The notes under the pieces: model-generated
What the model saw: only the letters and a program-made list of their open reading frames with translations
The model's database searches: none
Told to the model about the DNA's origin: nothing
Translations under genes and position numbers: made by a program
Assembly: GCA_964057225.1 (NCBI GenBank)
Contig: OZ059900.1
Span: 72,501 to 136,500 of the forward strand
DNA from: Auanema rhodensis
Taxonomy: Eukaryota > Nematoda > Chromadorea > Rhabditida > Rhabditidae
Length of the DNA: 64,000 bases
Direction of reading: 5' to 3'
Shown here: positions 8,376-21,700 of the stretch, one piece after another
Layout of the letters: the number at the start of each line of letters is the position of its first letter
Position numbering within the stretch: the first letter of the stretch is position 1

Positions 8376-11300
8376 TCATTAATTAAACACTAATAATGTT
8401 TAAATCACTAAATTTCGCTCAAATAGCATTACTACACTAAGTATGGTCGTTTTTATGCCTTTAACACCATATACTCACCGATTTTTGGTAAAAAATCTGT
8501 AATACTTGTAAATTTTGATCATATTTGTTAAGATTCGAGAATCAAACACATAATACACGAAATAAGTCTATTTTTATGAGTTTGCACTGATATTTATTCA
8601 TTTTGATCAAAAAAGGTCGAAAATAGAAAGAATTTTTGAAATTTCCGAGTTTTGAGTCTAATTTGGCTAAATCGCTCATATATATGATCAGAAGCATAGT
8701 TTTATTGTCTATGACAACAAAAATCATCAATTAAACGCTAGTGATGTTTAAATACTGATTTTCGCTCAAATAGCATTACTACACTAAGTATGGTCGTTTT
8801 TATGCCTTTAACACCATATACTCACCGATTTTTGGTACAAAATCTGTAATACTTGTAAATTTTGATCATATTCGTTAAGATTTGAGAATCAAACATACAA
8901 TACACAAAATCAGTCTATTTTTATGAGCTTGCACTGATATATATTCATTTTGATCAAAAAAGGTCGAAAATAGAAAGAATTTTTGAAATTTCCGAGTTTT
9001 GAGTCTAATTTGGCTAAATCGATCATATATATGATCAGAAGCATAGTTTTATTGTCTATGACAACAAAAATCATCAATTAAACGCTAGTGATGTTTAAAT
9101 ACTGAATTTCGCTCAAATAGCATTACTACACTAAGGATGGTCGTTTTTATGCCTTTAACACCATATACTCACCGATTTTTGGTACAAAATCTGTGATACT
9201 CGTAAATTTTGATCATATTCGTTAAGATTTGAGAATCAAACATACAATACACAAAATCAGTCTATTTTTATGAGCTTGCACTGATATATATTCATTTTGA
9301 TCAAAAAAGGTCGAAAATAGAAAGAATTTTTGAAATTTACGAGTTTTGAGTCTAACTTGGCTAAATCGCTCATATATATGATCAGAAGCATAGTTTTATT
9401 GTCTATAACAACAAAAGTCATTAATTAAACACTAATAATGTTTAAATCACTAAATTTCGCTCAAATAGCATTACTACACTAAGTATGGTCGTTTTTATGC
9501 CTTTAACACCATATACTCACCGATTTTTGGTACAAAATCTGTAATACTTGTAAATTTTGATCATATTCGTTAAGATTTGAGAATCAAACATACAATACAC
9601 AAAATCAGTCTACTTTTATGAGCTTGCACTGATATATATTCATTTTGATCAAAAAAGGTCGAAAATAGAAAGAATTTTTGAAATTTACGAGTTTTGAGTC
9701 TAATTTGGCTAAATCGCTCATATATATGATCAGAAGCATAGTTTTATTGTCTATGACAACAAAAGTCATTAATTAAACACTAATAATGTTTAAATCACTA
9801 AATTTCGCTCAAATAGCATTACTACACTAAGTATGGTCGTTTTTATGCCTTTAACACCATATACTCACCGATTTTTGGTACAAAATCTGTAATACTTGTA
9901 AATTTTGATCATATTCGTTAAGATTCGAGAATCAAACACATAATACACGAAATAAGTCTATTTTTATGAGTTTGCACTGATATTTATTCATTTTGATCAA
10001 AAAAGGTCGAAAATAGAAAGAATTTTTGAAATTTCCGAGTTTTGAGTCTAATTTGGCTAAATCGCTCATATATATGATCAGAAGCATAGTTTTATTGTCT
10101 ATGACAACAAAAATCATCAATTAAACGCTAGTGATGTTTAAATACTGATTTTCGCTCAAATAGCATTACTACACTAAGTATGGTCGTTTTTATGCCTTTA
10201 ACACCATATACTCACCGATTTTTGGTACAAAATCTGTAATACTTGTAAATTTTGATCATATTCGTTAAGATTCGAGAATCAAACACATAATACACGAAAT
10301 AAGTCTATTTTTATGAGTTTGCACTGATATTTATTCATTTTGATCAAAAAAGGTCGAAAATAGAAAGAATTTTTGAAATTTCCGAGTTTTGAGTCTAATT
10401 TGGCTAAATCGCTCATATATATGATCAGAAGCATAGTTTTATTGTCTATAACAACAAAAGTCATTAATTAAACACTAATAATGTTTAAATCACTAAATTT
10501 CGCTCAAATAGCATTACTACACTAAGTATGGTCGTTTTTATGCCTTTAACACCATATACTCACCGATTTTTGGTAAAAAATCTGTAATACTTGTAAATTT
10601 TGATCATATTTGTTAAGATTCGAGAATCAAACACATAATACACGAAATAAGTCTATTTTTATGAGTTTGCACTGATATTTATTCATTTTGATCAAAAAAG
10701 GTCGAAAATAGAAAGAATTTTTGAAATTTCCGAGTTTTGAGTCTAATTTGGCTAAATCGCTCATATATATGATCAGAAGCATAGTTTTATTGTCTATGAC
10801 AACAAAAATCATCAATTAAACGCTAGTGATGTTTAAATACTGATTTTCGCTCAAATAGCATTACTACACTAAGTATGGTCGTTTTTATGCCTTTAACACC
10901 ATATACTCACCGATTTTTGGTACAAAATCTGTAATACTTGTAAATTTTGATCATATTCGTTAAGATTTGAGAATCAAACATACAATACACAAAATCAGTC
11001 TATTTTTATGAGCTTGCACTGATATATATTCATTTTGATCAAAAAAGGTCGAAAATAGAAAGAATTTTTGAAATTTCCGAGTTTTGAGTCTAATTTGGCT
11101 AAATCGATCATATATATGATCAGAAGCATAGTTTTATTGTCTATGACAACAAAAATCATCAATTAAACGCTAGTGATGTTTAAATACTGAATTTCGCTCA
11201 AATAGCATTACTACACTAAGGATGGTCGTTTTTATGCCTTTAACACCATATACTCACCGATTTTTGGTACAAAATCTGTGATACTCGTAAATTTTGATCA

Positions 11301-14300
11301 TATTCGTTAAGATTTGAGAATCAAACATACAATACACAAAATCAGTCTATTTTTATGAGCTTGCACTGATATATATTCATTTTGATCAAAAAAGGTCGAA
11401 AATAGAAAGAATTTTTGAAATTTACGAGTTTTGAGTCTAACTTGGCTAAATCGCTCATATATATGATCAGAAGCATAGTTTTATTGTCTATAACAACAAA
11501 AGTCATTAATTAAACACTAATAATGTTTAAATCACTAAATTTCGCTCAAATAGCATTACTACACTAAGTATGGTCGTTTTTATGCCTTTAACACCATATA
11601 CTCACCGATTTTTGGTACAAAATCTGTAATACTTGTAAATTTTGATCATATTCGTTAAGATTTGAGAATCAAACATACAATACACAAAATCAGTCTACTT
11701 TTATGAGCTTGCACTGATATATATTCATTTTGATCAAAAAAGGTCGAAAATAGAAAGAATTTTTGAAATTTACGAGTTTTGAGTCTAATTTGGCTAAATC
11801 GCTCATATATATGATCAGAAGCATAGTTTTATTGTCTATGACAACAAAAGTCATTAATTAAACACTAATAATGTTTAAATCACTAAATTTCGCTCAAATA
11901 GCATTACTACACTAAGTATGGTCGTTTTTATGCCTTTAACACCATATACTCACCGATTTTTGGTACAAAATCTGTAATACTTGTAAATTTTGATCATATT
12001 CGTTAAGATTCGAGAATCAAACACATAATACACGAAATAAGTCTATTTTTATGAGTTTGCACTGATATTTATTCATTTTGATCAAAAAAGGTCGAAAATA
12101 GAAAGAATTTTTGAAATTTCCGAGTTTTGAGTCTAATTTGGCTAAATCGCTCATATATATGATCAGAAGCATAGTTTTATTGTCTATGACAACAAAAATC
12201 ATCAATTAAACGCTAGTGATGTTTAAATACTGATTTTCGCTCAAATAGCATTACTACACTAAGTATGGTCGTTTTTATGCCTTTAACACCATATACTCAC
12301 CGATTTTTGGTACAAAATCTGTAATACTTGTAAATTTTGATCATATTCGTTAAGATTCGAGAATCAAACACATAATACACGAAATAAGTCTATTTTTATG
12401 AGTTTGCACTGATATTTATTCATTTTGATCAAAAAAGGTCGAAAATAGAAAGAATTTTTGAAATTTCCGAGTTTTGAGTCTAATTTGGCTAAATCGCTCA
12501 TATATATGATCAGAAGCATAGTTTTATTGTCTATAACAACAAAAGTCATTAATTAAACACTAATAATGTTTAAATCACTAAATTTCGCTCAAATAGCATT
12601 ACTACACTAAGTATGGTCGTTTTTATGCCTTTAACACCATATACTCACCGATTTTTGGTACAAAATCTGTAATACTTGTAAATTTTGATCATATTCGTTA
12701 AGATTTGAGAATCAAACATACAATACACAAAATCAGTCTACTTTTATGAGCTTGCACTGATATATATTCATTTTGATCAAAAAAGGTCGAAAATAGAAAG
12801 AATTTTTGAAATTTACGAGTTTTGAGTCTAATTTGGCTAAATCGCTCATATATATGATCAGAAGCATAGTTTTATTGTCTATGACAACAAAAGTCATTAA
12901 TTAAACACTAATAATGTTTAAATCACTAAATTTCGCTCAAATAGCATTACTACACTAAGTATGGTCGTTTTTATGCCTTTAACACCATATACTCACCGAT
13001 TTTTGGTACAAAATCTGTAATACTTGTAAATTTTGATCATATTCGTTAAGATTCGAGAATCAAACACATAATACACGAAATAAGTCTATTTTTATGAGTT
13101 TGCACTGATATTTATTCATTTTGATCAAAAAAGGTCGAAAATAGAAAGAATTTTTGAAATTTCCGAGTTTTGAGTCTAATTTGGCTAAATCGCTCATATA
13201 TATGATCAGAAGCATAGTTTTATTGTCTATGACAACAAAAATCATCAATTAAACGCTAGTGATGTTTAAATACTGATTTTCGCTCAAATAGCATTACTAC
13301 ACTAAGTATGGTCGTTTTTATGCCTTTAACACCATATACTCACCGATTTTTGGTACAAAATCTGTAATACTTGTAAATTTTGATCATATTCGTTAAGATT
13401 TGAGAATCAAACATACAATACACAAAATCAGTCTATTTTTATGAGCTTGCACTGATATATATTCATTTTGATCAAAAAAGGTCGAAAATAGAAAGAATTT
13501 TTGAAATTTCCGAGTTTTGAGTCTAATTTGGCTAAATCGATCATATATATGATCAGAAGCATAGTTTTATTGTCTATGACAACAAAAATCATCAATTAAA
13601 CGCTAGTGATGTTTAAATACTGAATTTCGCTCAAATAGCATTACTACACTAAGGATGGTCGTTTTTATGCCTTTAACACCATATACTCACCGATTTTTGG
13701 TACAAAATCTGTGATACTCGTAAATTTTGATCATATTCGTTAAGATTTGAGAATCAAACATACAATACACAAAATCAGTCTATTTTTATGAGCTTGCACT
13801 GATATATATTCATTTTGATCAAAAAAGGTCGAAAATAGAAAGAATTTTTGAAATTTACGAGTTTTGAGTCTAACTTGGCTAAATCGCTCATATATATGAT
13901 CAGAAGCATAGTTTTATTGTCTATAACAACAAAAGTCATTAATTAAACACTAATAATGTTTAAATCACTAAATTTCGCTCAAATAGCATTACTACACTAA
14001 GTATGGTCGTTTTTATGCCTTTAACACCATATACTCACCGATTTTTGGTACAAAATCTGTAATACTTGTAAATTTTGATCATATTCGTTAAGATTTGAGA
14101 ATCAAACATACAATACACAAAATCAGTCTACTTTTATGAGCTTGCACTGATATATATTCATTTTGATCAAAAAAGGTCGAAAATAGAAAGAATTTTTGAA
14201 ATTTACGAGTTTTGAGTCTAATTTGGCTAAATCGCTCATATATATGATCAGAAGCATAGTTTTATTGTCTATGACAACAAAAGTCATTAATTAAACACTA

Positions 14301-14978
14301 ATAATGTTTAAATCACTAAATTTCGCTCAAATAGCATTACTACACTAAGTATGGTCGTTTTTATGCCTTTAACACCATATACTCACCGATTTTTGGTACA
14401 AAATCTGTAATACTTGTAAATTTTGATCATATTCGTTAAGATTCGAGAATCAAACACATAATACACGAAATAAGTCTATTTTTATGAGTTTGCACTGATA
14501 TTTATTCATTTTGATCAAAAAAGGTCGAAAATAGAAAGAATTTTTGAAATTTCCGAGTTTTGAGTCTAATTTGGCTAAATCGCTCATATATATGATCAGA
14601 AGCATAGTTTTATTGTCTATGACAACAAAAATCATCAATTAAACGCTAGTGATGTTTAAATACTGATTTTCGCTCAAATAGCATTACTACACTAAGTATG
14701 GTCGTTTTTATGCCTTTAACACCATATACTCACCGATTTTTGGTACAAAATCTGTAATACTTGTAAATTTTGATCATATTCGTTAAGATTTGAGAATCAA
14801 ACATACAATACACAAAATCAGTCTATTTTTATGAGCTTGCACTGATATATATTCATTTTGATCAAAAAAGGTCGAAAATAGAAAGAATTTTTGAAATTTA
14901 CGAGTTTTGAGTCTAATTTGGCTAAATCGCTCATATATATGATCAGAAGCATAGTTTTATTGTCTATGACAACAAAAG
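8376..14978. repeat. HOR domain 3: 2085-bp 6-mer, third copy expanded to 7-mer
   Basis: Two clear 6-monomer copies occupy 8376-10460 and 10461-12545. Both carry private variants: GGTAAAAAATCTG (near 8487 and 10572), AAATCGATCATATA (GATC at 9021 and 11106) and TCTAACTTGG (TAAC at 9353 and 11438). A third copy repeats the last two variants at 13539 and 13871, an offset of 2433 bp, so one extra monomer lies within it. The third copy lacks the GGTAAAAAATC variant. Confidence 0.85.
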
Positions 14979-17900
14979 TCATTAATTAAACACTAATAAT
15001 GTTTAAATCACTAAATTTCGCTCAAATAGCATTACTACACTAAGTATGGTCGTTTTTATGCCTTTAACACCATATACTCACCGATTTTTGGTACAAAATC
15101 TGTAATACTTGTAAATTTTGATCATATTCGTTAAGATTCGAGAATCAAACACATAATACACGAAATAAGTCTATTTTTATGAGTTTGCACTGATATTTAT
15201 TCATTTTGATCAAAAAAGGTCGAAAATAGAAAGAATTTTTGAAATTTCCGAGTTTTGAGTCTAATTTGGCTAAATCGCTCATATATATGATCAGAAGCAT
15301 AGTTTTATTGTCTATGACAACAAAAATCATCAATTAAACGCTAGTGATGTTTAAATACTGATTTTCGCTCAAATAGCATTACTACACTAAGTATGGTCGT
15401 TTTTATGCCTTTAACACCATATACTCACCGATTTTTGGTACAAAATCTGTAATACTTGTAAATTTTGATCATATTCGTTAAGATTTGAGAATCAAACATA
15501 CAATACACAAAATCAGTCTATTTTTATGAGCTTGCACTGATATATATTCATTTTGATCAAAAAAGGTCGAAAATAGAAAGAATTTTTGAAATTTCCGAGT
15601 TTTGAGTCTAATTTGGCTAAATCGCTCATATATATGATCAGAAGCATAGTTTTATTGTCTATGACAACAAAAATCATCAGTTAAACGCTAGTGATGTTTA
15701 AATACTGAATTTCGCTCAAATAGCATTACTACACTAAGGATGGTCGTTTTTATGCCTTTAACACCATATACTCACCGATTTTTGGTACAAAATCTGTGAT
15801 ACTCGTAAATTTTGATCATATTCGTTAAGATTTGAGAATCAAACATACAATACACAAAATCAGTCTATTTTTATGAGCTTGCACTGATATATATTCATTT
15901 TGATCAAAAAAGGTCGAAAATAGAAAGAATTTTTGAAATTTACGAGTTTTGAGTCTAATTTGGCTAAATCGCTCATATATATGATCAGAAGCATAGTTTT
16001 ATTGTCTATGACAACAAAAGTCATTAATTAAACACTAATAATGTTTAAATCACTAAATTTCGCTCAAATAGCATTACTACACTAAGTATGGTCGTTTTTA
16101 TGCCTTTAACACCATATACTCACCGATTTTTGGTACAAAATCTGTAATACTTGTAAATTTTGATCATATTCGTTAAGATTCGAGAATCAAACACATAATA
16201 CACGAAATAAGTCTATTTTTATGAGTTTGCACTGATATTTATTCATTTTGATCAAAAAAGGTCGAAAATAGAAAGAATTTTTGAAATTTCCGAGTTTTGA
16301 GTCTAATTTGGCTAAATCGCTCATATATATGATCAGAAGCATAGTTTTATTGTCTATGACAACAAAAATCATCAATTAAACGCTAGTGATGTTTAAATAC
16401 TGATTTTCGCTCAAATAGCATTACTACACTAAGTATGGTCGTTTTTATGCCTTTAACACCATATACTCACCGATTTTTGGTACAAAATCTGTAATACTTG
16501 TAAATTTTGATCATATTCGTTAAGATTTGAGAATCAAACATACAATACACAAAATCAGTCTATTTTTATGAGCTTGCACTGATATATATTCATTTTGATC
16601 AAAAAAGGTCGAAAATAGAAAGAATTTTTGAAATTTCCGAGTTTTGAGTCTAATTTGGCTAAATCGCTCATATATATGATCAGAAGCATAGTTTTATTGT
16701 CTATGACAACAAAAATCATCAATTAAACGCTAGTGATGTTTAAATACTGAATTTCGCTCAAATAGCATTACTACACTAAGGATGGTCGTTTTTATGCCTT
16801 TAACACCATATACTCACCGATTTTTGGTACAAAATCTGTGATACTCGTAAATTTTGATCATATTCGTTAAGATTTGAGAATCAAACATACAATACACAAA
16901 ATCAGTCTATTTTTATGAGCTTGCACTGATATATATTCATTTTGATCAAAAAAGGTCGAAAATAGAAAGAATTTTTGAAATTTACGAGTTTTGAGTCTAA
17001 TTTGGCTAAATCGCTCATATATATGATCAGAAGCATAGTTTTATTGTCTATAACAACAAAAGTCATTAATTAAACACTAATAATGTTTAAATCACTAAAT
17101 TTCGCTCAAATAGCATTACTACACTAAGTATGGTCGTTTTTATGCCTTTAACACCATATACTCACCGATTTTTGGTACAAAATCTGTAATACTTGTAAAT
17201 TTTGATCATATTCGTTAAGATTCGAGAATCAAACACATAATACACGAAATAAGTCTATTTTTATGAGTTTGCACTGATATATATTCATTTTGATCAAAAA
17301 AGGTCGAAAATAGAAAGAATTTTTGAAATTTCCGAGTTTTGAGTCTAATTTGGCTAAATCGCTCATATATATGATCAGAAGCATAGTTTTATTGTCTATG
17401 ACAACAAAAATCATCAATTAAACGCTAGTGATGTTTAAATACTGATTTTCGCTCAAATAGCATTACTACACTAAGTATGGTCGTTTTTATGCCTTTAACA
17501 CCATATACTCACCGATTTTTGGTACAAAATCTGTAATACTTGTAAATTTTGATCATATTCGTTAAGAATTGAGAATCAAACATACAATACACAAAATCAG
17601 TCTATTTTTATGAGCTTGCACTGATATATATTCATTTTGATCAAAAAAGGTCGAAAATAGAAAGAATTTTTGAAATTTCCGAGTTTTGAGTCTAATTTGG
17701 CTAAATCGCTCATATATATGATCAGAAGCATAGTTTAATTGTCTATGACAACAAAAATCATCAATTAAACGCTAGTGATGTTTAAATACTGATTTTCGCT
17801 CAAATAGCATTACTACACTAAGTATGGTCGTTTTTATGCCTTTAACACCATATACTCACCGATTTTTGGTACAAAATCTGTAATACTTGTAAATTTTGAT

Positions 17901-20900
17901 CATATTCGTTAAGATTCGAGAATCAAACACATAATACACAAAATAAGTCTATTTTTACAAGTTTGCACTGATATTTATTCATTTTGATCAAAAAAGATCG
18001 AAAATAGAAAGAATTTTTGAAATTTCCGAGTTTTGAGTCCAATTTGGCTAAATCGCTCATATATATGATCAAAAGCATAGTTTTATTGTCTATAACAACA
18101 AAAGTCATCAATTAAACGCTAGTGATGTTTAAATACTGAATTTCGCTCAAATAGCATTACTACACTAAGTATGGTCGTTTTTATGCCTTTAACACCATAT
18201 ACTCACCGATTTTTGGTACAAAATCTGTAATACTTGTAAATTTTGATCATATTCGTTAAGATTCGAGAATCAAACACATAATACACGAAATAAGTCTATT
18301 TTTATGAGTTTGCACTGATATTTATTCATTTTGATCAAAAAAGGTCGAAAATAGAAAGAATTTTTGAAATTTCCGAGTTTTGAGTCTAATTTGGCTAAAT
18401 CGCTCATATATATGATCAGAAGCATAGTTTTATTGTCTATGACAACAAAAATCATCAATTAAACGCTAGTGATGTTTAAATACTGATTTTCGCTCAAATA
18501 GCATTACTACACTAAGTATGGTCGTTTTTATGCCTTTAACACCATATACTCACCGATTTTTGGTACAAAATCTGTAATACTTGTAAATTTTGATCATATT
18601 CGTTAAGATTTGAGAATCAAACATACAATACACAAAATCAGTCTATTTTTATGAGCTTGCACTGATATATATTCATTTTGATCAAAAAAGGTTGAAAATA
18701 GAAAGAATTTTTGAAATTTACGAGTTTTGAGTCTAATTTGGCTAAATCGCTCATATATATGATCAGAAGCATAGTTTTATTGTCTATGACAACAAAAGTC
18801 ATTAATTAAACACTAATAATGTTTAAATCACTAAATTTCGCTCAAATAGCATTACTACACTAAGTATGGTCGTTTTTATGCCTTTAACACCATATACTCA
18901 CCGATTTTTGGTACAAAATCTGTAATACTTGTAAATTTTGATCATATTCGTTAAGATTCGAGAATCAAACACATAATACACGAAATAAGTCTATTTTTAT
19001 GAGTTTGCACTGATATTTATTCATTTTGATCAAAAAAGGTCGAAAATAGAAAGAATTTTTGAAATTTCCGAGTTTTGAGTCTAATTTGGCTAAATCGCTC
19101 ATATATATGATCAGAAGCATAGTTTTATTGTCTATGACAACAAAAATCATCAATTAAACGCTAGTGATGTTTAAATACTGATTTTCGCTCAAATAGCATT
19201 ACTACACTAAGTATGGTCGTTTTTATGCCTTTAACACCATATACTCACCGATTTTTGGTACAAAATCTGTAATACTTGTAAATTTTGATCATATTCGTTA
19301 AGATTTGAGAATCAAACATACAATACACAAAATCAGTCTATTTTTATGAGCTTGCACTGATATATATTCATTTTGATCAAAAAAGGTCGAAAATAGAAAG
19401 AATTTTTGAAATTTCCGAGTTTTGAGTCTAATTTGGCTAAATCGCTCATATATATGATCAGAAGCATAGTTTTATTGTCTATGACAACAAAAATCATCAA
19501 TTAAACGCTAGTGATGTTTAAATACTGAATTTCGCTCAAATAGCATTACTACACTAAGGATGGTCGTTTTTATGCCTTTAACACCATATACTCACCGATT
19601 TTTGGTACAAAATCTGTGATACTCGTAAATTTTGATCATATTCGTTAAGATTTGAGAATCAAACATACAATACACAAAATCAGTCTATTTTTATGAGCTT
19701 GCACTGATATATATTCATTTTGATCAAAAAAGGTCGAAAATAGAAAGAATTTTTGAAATTTACGAGTTTTGAGTCTAATTTGGCTAAATCGCTCATATAT
19801 ATGATCAGAAGCATAGTTTTATTGTCTATGACAACAAAAGTCATTAATTAAACACTAATAATGTTTAAATCACTAAATTTCGCTCAAATAGCATTACTAC
19901 ACTAAGTATGGTCGTTTTTATGCCTTTAACACCATATACTCACCGATTTTTGGTACAAAATCTGTAATACTTGTAAATTTTGATCATATTCGTTAAGATT
20001 CGAGAATCAAACACATAATACACGAAATAAGTCTATTTTTATGAGTTTGCACTGATATTTATTCATTTTGATCAAAAAAGGTCGAAAATAGAAAGAATTT
20101 TTGAAATTTCCGAGTTTTGAGTCTAATTTGGCTAAATCGCTCATATATATGATCAGAAGCATAGTTTTATTGTCTATGACAACAAAAATCATCAATTAAA
20201 CGCTAGTGATGTTTAAATACTGATTTTCGCTCAAATAGCATTACTACACTAAGTATGGTCGTTTTTATGCCTTTAACACCATATACTCACCGATTTTTGG
20301 TACAAAATCTGTAATACTTGTAAATTTTGATCATATTCGTTAAGATTTGAGAATCAAACATACAATACACAAAATCAGTCTATTTTTATGAGCTTGCACT
20401 GATATATATTCATTTTGATCAAAAAAGGTCGAAAATAGAAAGAATTTTTGAAATTTCCGAGTTTTGAGTCTAATTTGGCTAAATCGCTCATATATATGAT
20501 CAGAAGCATAGTTTTATTGTCTATGACAACAAAAATCATCAATTAAACGCTAGTGATGTTTAAATACTGAATTTCGCTCAAATAGCATTACTACACTAAG
20601 GATGGTCGTTTTTATGCCTTTAACACCATATACTCACCGATTTTTGGTACAAAATCTGTGATACTCGTAAATTTTGATCATATTCGTTAAGATTTGAGAA
20701 TCAAACATACAATACACAAAATCAGTCTATTTTTATGAGCTTGCACTGATATATATTCATTTTGATCAAAAAAGGTCGAAAATAGAAAGAATTTTTGAAA
20801 TTTACGAGTTTTGAGTCTAATTTGGCTAAATCGCTCATATATATGATCAGAAGCATAGTTTTATTGTCTATAACAACAAAAGTCATTAATTAAACACTAA

Positions 20901-21700
20901 TAATGTTTAAATCACTAAATTTCGCTCAAATAGCATTACTACACTAAGTATGGTCGTTTTTATGCCTTTAACACCATATACTCACCGATTTTTGGTACAA
21001 AATCTGTAATACTTGTAAATTTTGATCATATTCGTTAAGAATTGAGAATCAAACATACAATACACAAAATCAGTCTATTTTTATGAGCTTGCACTGATAT
21101 ATATTCATTTTGATCAAAAAAGGTCGAAAATAGAAAGAATTTTTGAAATTTCCGAGTTTTGAGTCTAATTTGGCTAAATCGCTCATATATATGATCAGAA
21201 GCATAGTTTAATTGTCTATGACAACAAAAATCATCAATTAAACGCTAGTGATGTTTAAATACTGATTTTCGCTCAAATAGCATTACTACACTAAGTATGG
21301 TCGTTTTTATGCCTTTAACACCATATACTCACCGATTTTTGGTACAAAATCTGTAATACTTGTAAATTTTGATCATATTCGTTAAGATTCGAGAATCAAA
21401 CACATAATACACAAAATAAGTCTATTTTTACAAGTTTGCACTGATATTTATTCATTTTGATCAAAAAAGATCGAAAATAGAAAGAATTTTTGAAATTTCC
21501 GAGTTTTGAGTCCAATTTGGCTAAATCGCTCATATATATGATCAAAAGCATAGTTTTATTGTCTATAACAACAAAAGTCATCAATTAAACGCTAGTGATG
21601 TTTAAATACTGAATTTCGCTCAAATAGCATTACTACACTAAGTATGGTCGTTTTTATGCCTTTAACACCATATACTCACCGATTTTTGGTACAAAATCTG
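14300..21700. repeat. HOR domain 4: 11-mer pair with nested 1042-bp trimers
   Basis: Left parts of two large blocks match at 3820 bp offset (landmarks 14450/18270, 15145/18965, 16187/20007). Right parts match at 3473 bp (GTTAAGAATT at 17561/21034, TAGTTTAATTG at 17731/21204). One monomer is therefore missing from the second copy, and the offset changes inside the uniform core of a monomer (about 17440-17560). Within both copies three-monomer units of 1042 bp repeat: class-348 starts at 14979, 16021 and 17063, and again at 18799, 19841 and 20883. Confidence 0.8.

Noticed and set aside
15660-15690. Hammerhead-ribozyme core CTGATGA on the minus strand
   Set aside because: It is created in one monomer only by a single change (ATCATCAGTTAAAC), and I see no matching GAAA core and three-helix arrangement.
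2639-21584. Recurrent minus-strand ORFs of about 62 codons, one per monomer
   Set aside because: They are the satellite read in one frame. The monomer is 347 bp, so frames do not join. The same frame is cut by a TTA-to-TGA change in monomers with AATCAGTC, common from 6.6 kb on and universal after about 21.7 kb. Substitutions are as often amino-acid-changing as silent. There is no sign of coding constraint.
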